From: an uncultured Erysipelotrichaceae bacterium
Lineage (GTDB): Bacteria > Bacillota_I > Bacilli_A > Erysipelotrichales > Erysipelotrichaceae
Length of the DNA stretch: 9,598 nucleotides
Direction of reading: 5' to 3'
Assembly (NCBI GenBank): GCA_947575425.1
Contig: CANPNQ010000019.1
Span: 1 to 9,598, forward strand
Position 1 is the stretch's first letter. Each line of letters starts with the position of its first letter. Positions 7,932 through 9,598 of the stretch are shown here, one piece after another. The notes below the pieces were generated by a model. It was not told the origin of the DNA. It saw only the letters and a program-made list of their open reading frames with translations, and made no database searches. A program made the position numbers and the translations under genes.

Positions 7932-8432
7932 ATGACGATACAAGAAGCGTTGAAACAAGCGATGGAGGATTATCGCCAGCTCACGGGGCTGCGCAGTTAT
8001 CTGTTGTTGGATAATAAAGAGATTCAAAGTGCCTCCGAGCGTAATTATTTCTGTAAATGCCTGAAGGTCAGCTCTCAAGCATTGAAAAAATGTGAGGAAT
8101 GCACCAGTGAATATTTTAATGAAGCACGTCAGGCAAAAAAGGAATATATTTATTCCTGTCATGCAGGTTTGATCAAATGGGCAGTACCAGTGAATTGTGA
8201 TGATTTCCATTGCGTGATTATCTCGGAGGGAATCATTGCCAAACGACAGGTGGAAGATGCTGATCAATGGGCGGAATATTTGAGCAAGGAATATGATCTT
8301 CCGAAAGATATGATCAAGCATAATTTTGAAATTGTCGCAACGATGAATGAGGGACAGATGGATGCCTCAATCAAGTTGTTAAAGGACTTGATCGACTATC
8401 ATTTGGCGATTTATCGTTCTAAACTGGCATAA
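7932..8432 (+). CDS. Stand-alone PocR-type sensory domain protein
   Basis: The product has 166 residues. Residues about 12-105 fit the PocR ligand-binding domain: YRQLTGLRSYLLLD, then FCKCLK (Cys41, Cys43), KCEECTSEYFNEA (Cys54, Cys57) and YSCHAGLIKWAVPV (Cys76, His77), followed by VIISEGII. The Cys and CHAGL positions are the family's hallmark and may bind a ligand or metal. In known proteins this domain senses small molecules (1,2-propanediol or glycerol in PocR) and is fused to an AraC-type DNA-binding, GGDEF or kinase domain. Here no output domain follows, only helical segments to the end (GQMDASIKLLKDLIDYHLAI). It would have to act on a partner or be a shortened regulator. GGGAAAGGTG (7916-7925) supports ATG 7932; an in-frame GTG at 7923 is less likely. 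It has its own promoter and terminator. Confidence 0.82.
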   Translation: MTIQEALKQAMEDYRQLTGLRSYLLLDNKEIQSASERNYFCKCLKVSSQALKKCEECTSEYFNEARQAKKEYIYSCHAGLIKWAVPVNCDDFHCVIISEGIIAKRQVEDADQWAEYLSKEYDLPKDMIKHNFEIVATMNEGQMDASIKLLKDLIDYHLAIYRSKLA

Positions 8433-8445
8433 AGCTATGCATGTA

Positions 8446-8470
8446 AAAAGCTATCCTTATGATAGCTTTT
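8446..8470. terminator. Bidirectional terminator after the PocR-domain gene
   Basis: AAAAGCTATC (8446-8455) and GATAGCTTTT (8461-8470) form a perfect 10-bp stem with the loop CTTAT, 14 bases after the stop codon, followed by more T-rich sequence. Read on the - strand the stem is followed by five T, so it can also stop transcripts from the gene at 8682. AAAGCTAT also occurs just upstream at 8431-8438, offering an alternative pairing partner. Confidence 0.8.
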
Positions 8471-8566
8471 ATTTTGGCGCTTTTTTTGAAATCAATGAAA
8501 GATGTAATCCGTTTTTTTGGCTAAAGAATGATATTTTTATGCACTGTTTAAAAGGATGTCTGTGTA

Positions 8567-8572
8567 TATAAT
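8567..8572 (+). promoter_or_regulatory. Consensus -10 box without a clear gene
   Basis: TATAAT within TGTGTATATAATAC is a full -10 match, but the upstream region gives only weak -35 candidates. No sizeable + strand gene follows. Just downstream are AAGAGG (8585-8590) and a 20-codon TTG-initiated frame (8602-8664). It may drive a small RNA, be the remains of a lost gene, or be chance in AT-rich DNA. Confidence 0.3.
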
Positions 8573-8611
8573 ACAAGAATGGAAAAGAGGATAAGCACAC
8601 TTTGACAACGA

Positions 8612-8660
8612 TTATCGATAAGAGAATGCAGGAGCCAATCAAACATCGTTCCTATTCTCT
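8612..8660. repeat. Palindrome plus 40-base hairpin in the gap between convergent genes
   Basis: TTATCGATAA (8612-8621) is a perfect 10-base palindrome. It abuts a hairpin with AGAGAAT (8621-8627) pairing ATTCTCT (8654-8660) and AGGA (8630-8633) pairing TCCT (8650-8653). A two-base bulge and a 16-base loop complete it. No T-tract follows on either strand, so it is not a typical intrinsic terminator. The remainder of 8471-8681 shows no supported gene. Confidence 0.4.
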
Positions 8661-8681
8661 ATAATACAGCTATGGATTGCG

Positions 8682-9598
8682 TTAGCAGCTCCACAGTTTT
8701 TTGTATTGCGGCTCACTTGACGAATCGATATCTTTTTGCAGAGCATCCCCCCTATCAGTGATCGCGTCTTGAAGGAAATGGGCCTTTTCACTATCCTCTA
8801 CATGCAGGAAACAGCCGATTTGAAGCTCCTTGCACAGCATGTGAATGGAGCGATACAGATTGCAGGAATACAAATGAAGCTGTTCCATCAAACCACGCTG
8901 TCCGCACATTTCGAGAATTGCATCGCAAATGTCTTTTTCTAAGGAATCGGCAGAAAGCTGATATTCCTGATGGAACTGTGCATTAAAAGCATGCAGGACA
9001 ATTTCATAGGCATGAGAGATCCTCATATTCTCATTCGCTTTGACCTGTAAGATCAAGTGAATCGCTTCATTGGTATGGGGATATGAGATCCATCGCTGTT
9101 GATCCAGTATGTAGGAACTCAGATGGATGCTTTCTTTGTGGGTATAAGCACATACTTCAGTGATACCTTCTTTGATCTGAAGCATTTCCTGTTTCTTTAA
9201 TGTAGGTAGTTTAGGCTGCTGATCCAACACATCAAGCAGGGAAGTCAATAATGCGATGACGCGCTCCTGTTGCTTTGTTTCAAAACTGCCGGGCAGTCTG
9301 CCGGGTTTCATTTGGAAACAGAGGTTATGATGATCATACAGGGGCAGATCACTTTCTTTGAGATCCTCATAAAGAAAGTCGATCACGCAGGCATCGGTGA
9401 ATAACAGATCGGGATCCTCGCTGCAGGAATAGAGAATGGAACGCTCAAAGGCACTCATATCCTCAAAAATCATGAGCTCCAATCCATTGTCTAAGGCATC
9501 GATATAGAGCGGATAAGCTTTATAATCCATATGTAACAGAATCAAATAAGGAGTAATCATTGCTGCACCCATCAGTTTTGTGCGAATTCGCTCACATA
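8682..9598 (-). CDS. Unidentified cytoplasmic protein, N-terminus beyond window edge
   Basis: I do not recognise this protein. The frame is open to the window edge (CERIRTKL precedes the first ATG at 9572), so the N-terminus is probably missing. At least 304 residues are visible before the TAA at 8684-8682. There is no signal peptide or membrane segment in the visible part. The first ~75 visible residues alternate hydrophobic strand-like and helical stretches: ITPYLILLHMDYKAYPL, then LELMIFEDMSAFERSILYSC, then PDLLFTDACVIDFLYEDL. That could be a Rossmann-like or EIIB-like fold. The remainder is predominantly helical and rich in His, Cys, Gln and Leu, ending KKLWSC. A transcription regulator with its DNA-binding domain in the missing N-terminus (RpiR-, Mga- or PRD-like) is one possibility, without motif support. 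It converges on the PocR-domain gene. Confidence 0.7.
   Translation of the reverse strand, partial: CERIRTKLMGAAMITPYLILLHMDYKAYPLYIDALDNGLELMIFEDMSAFERSILYSCSEDPDLLFTDACVIDFLYEDLKESDLPLYDHHNLCFQMKPGRLPGSFETKQQERVIALLTSLLDVLDQQPKLPTLKKQEMLQIKEGITEVCAYTHKESIHLSSYILDQQRWISYPHTNEAIHLILQVKANENMRISHAYEIVLHAFNAQFHQEYQLSADSLEKDICDAILEMCGQRGLMEQLHLYSCNLYRSIHMLCKELQIGCFLHVEDSEKAHFLQDAITDRGDALQKDIDSSSEPQYKKLWSC

Overview
The window looks like chromosomal DNA from a low-to-moderate-GC member of the Bacillota (Firmicutes), plausibly an anaerobic gut lineage such as Erysipelotrichia. The pointers are strong AGGAGG-type ribosome binding sites, TATAAT-type promoters, A/T-flanked hairpin terminators, an IlvD that resembles the oxygen-sensitive E. 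coli type at one key position, and Firmicutes-style accessory genes (PocR and SHOCT domain proteins). No rRNA, tRNA, CRISPR array, insertion sequence or phage gene was seen. The lineage assignment is an inference.

Region 1 (1-6074) is a branched-chain amino acid operon on the + strand: ilvA (5' end outside the window), ilvB, ilvN/ilvH, ilvC, ilvD. IlvA makes 2-oxobutanoate from threonine. IlvB plus its small subunit makes acetolactate or acetohydroxybutyrate, IlvC isomerises and reduces these, and IlvD dehydrates them to the 2-oxo acids for valine/leucine and isoleucine. Only the final transaminase is absent here. ilvB to ilvD are separated by 12-21 bases with ribosome binding sites at or over the preceding stop codon. 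A 109-base gap carrying two short palindromes separates ilvA from ilvB.

Region 2 (6075-6626) is mostly non-coding. It has a weak candidate terminator after ilvD, an imperfect palindrome, and a 41-codon open frame with a near-ideal Shine-Dalgarno. It ends in a bidirectional terminator shared with the convergent gene that follows.

Region 3 (6627-7808) has a minus-strand cupin gene broken by an apparent one-base frameshift near its 3' end. Divergent from it is a two-gene unit encoding a four-helix membrane protein and a membrane-anchored SHOCT-domain protein, behind a good extended -10 promoter.

Region 4 (7809-9598) has a stand-alone PocR-type sensory domain protein with its own promoter and terminator. 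After it comes a 250-base gap with a TATAAT box, a 10-bp palindrome and a 40-base hairpin. Last is a minus-strand gene, cut by the window edge, for a protein of at least 304 residues that I do not recognise.

Most of the window is ordinary. The items most worth a second look are the cupin frameshift, the small ORF at 6363, the PocR-only protein, the structured gap at 8545-8664 and the unidentified protein at the right edge.
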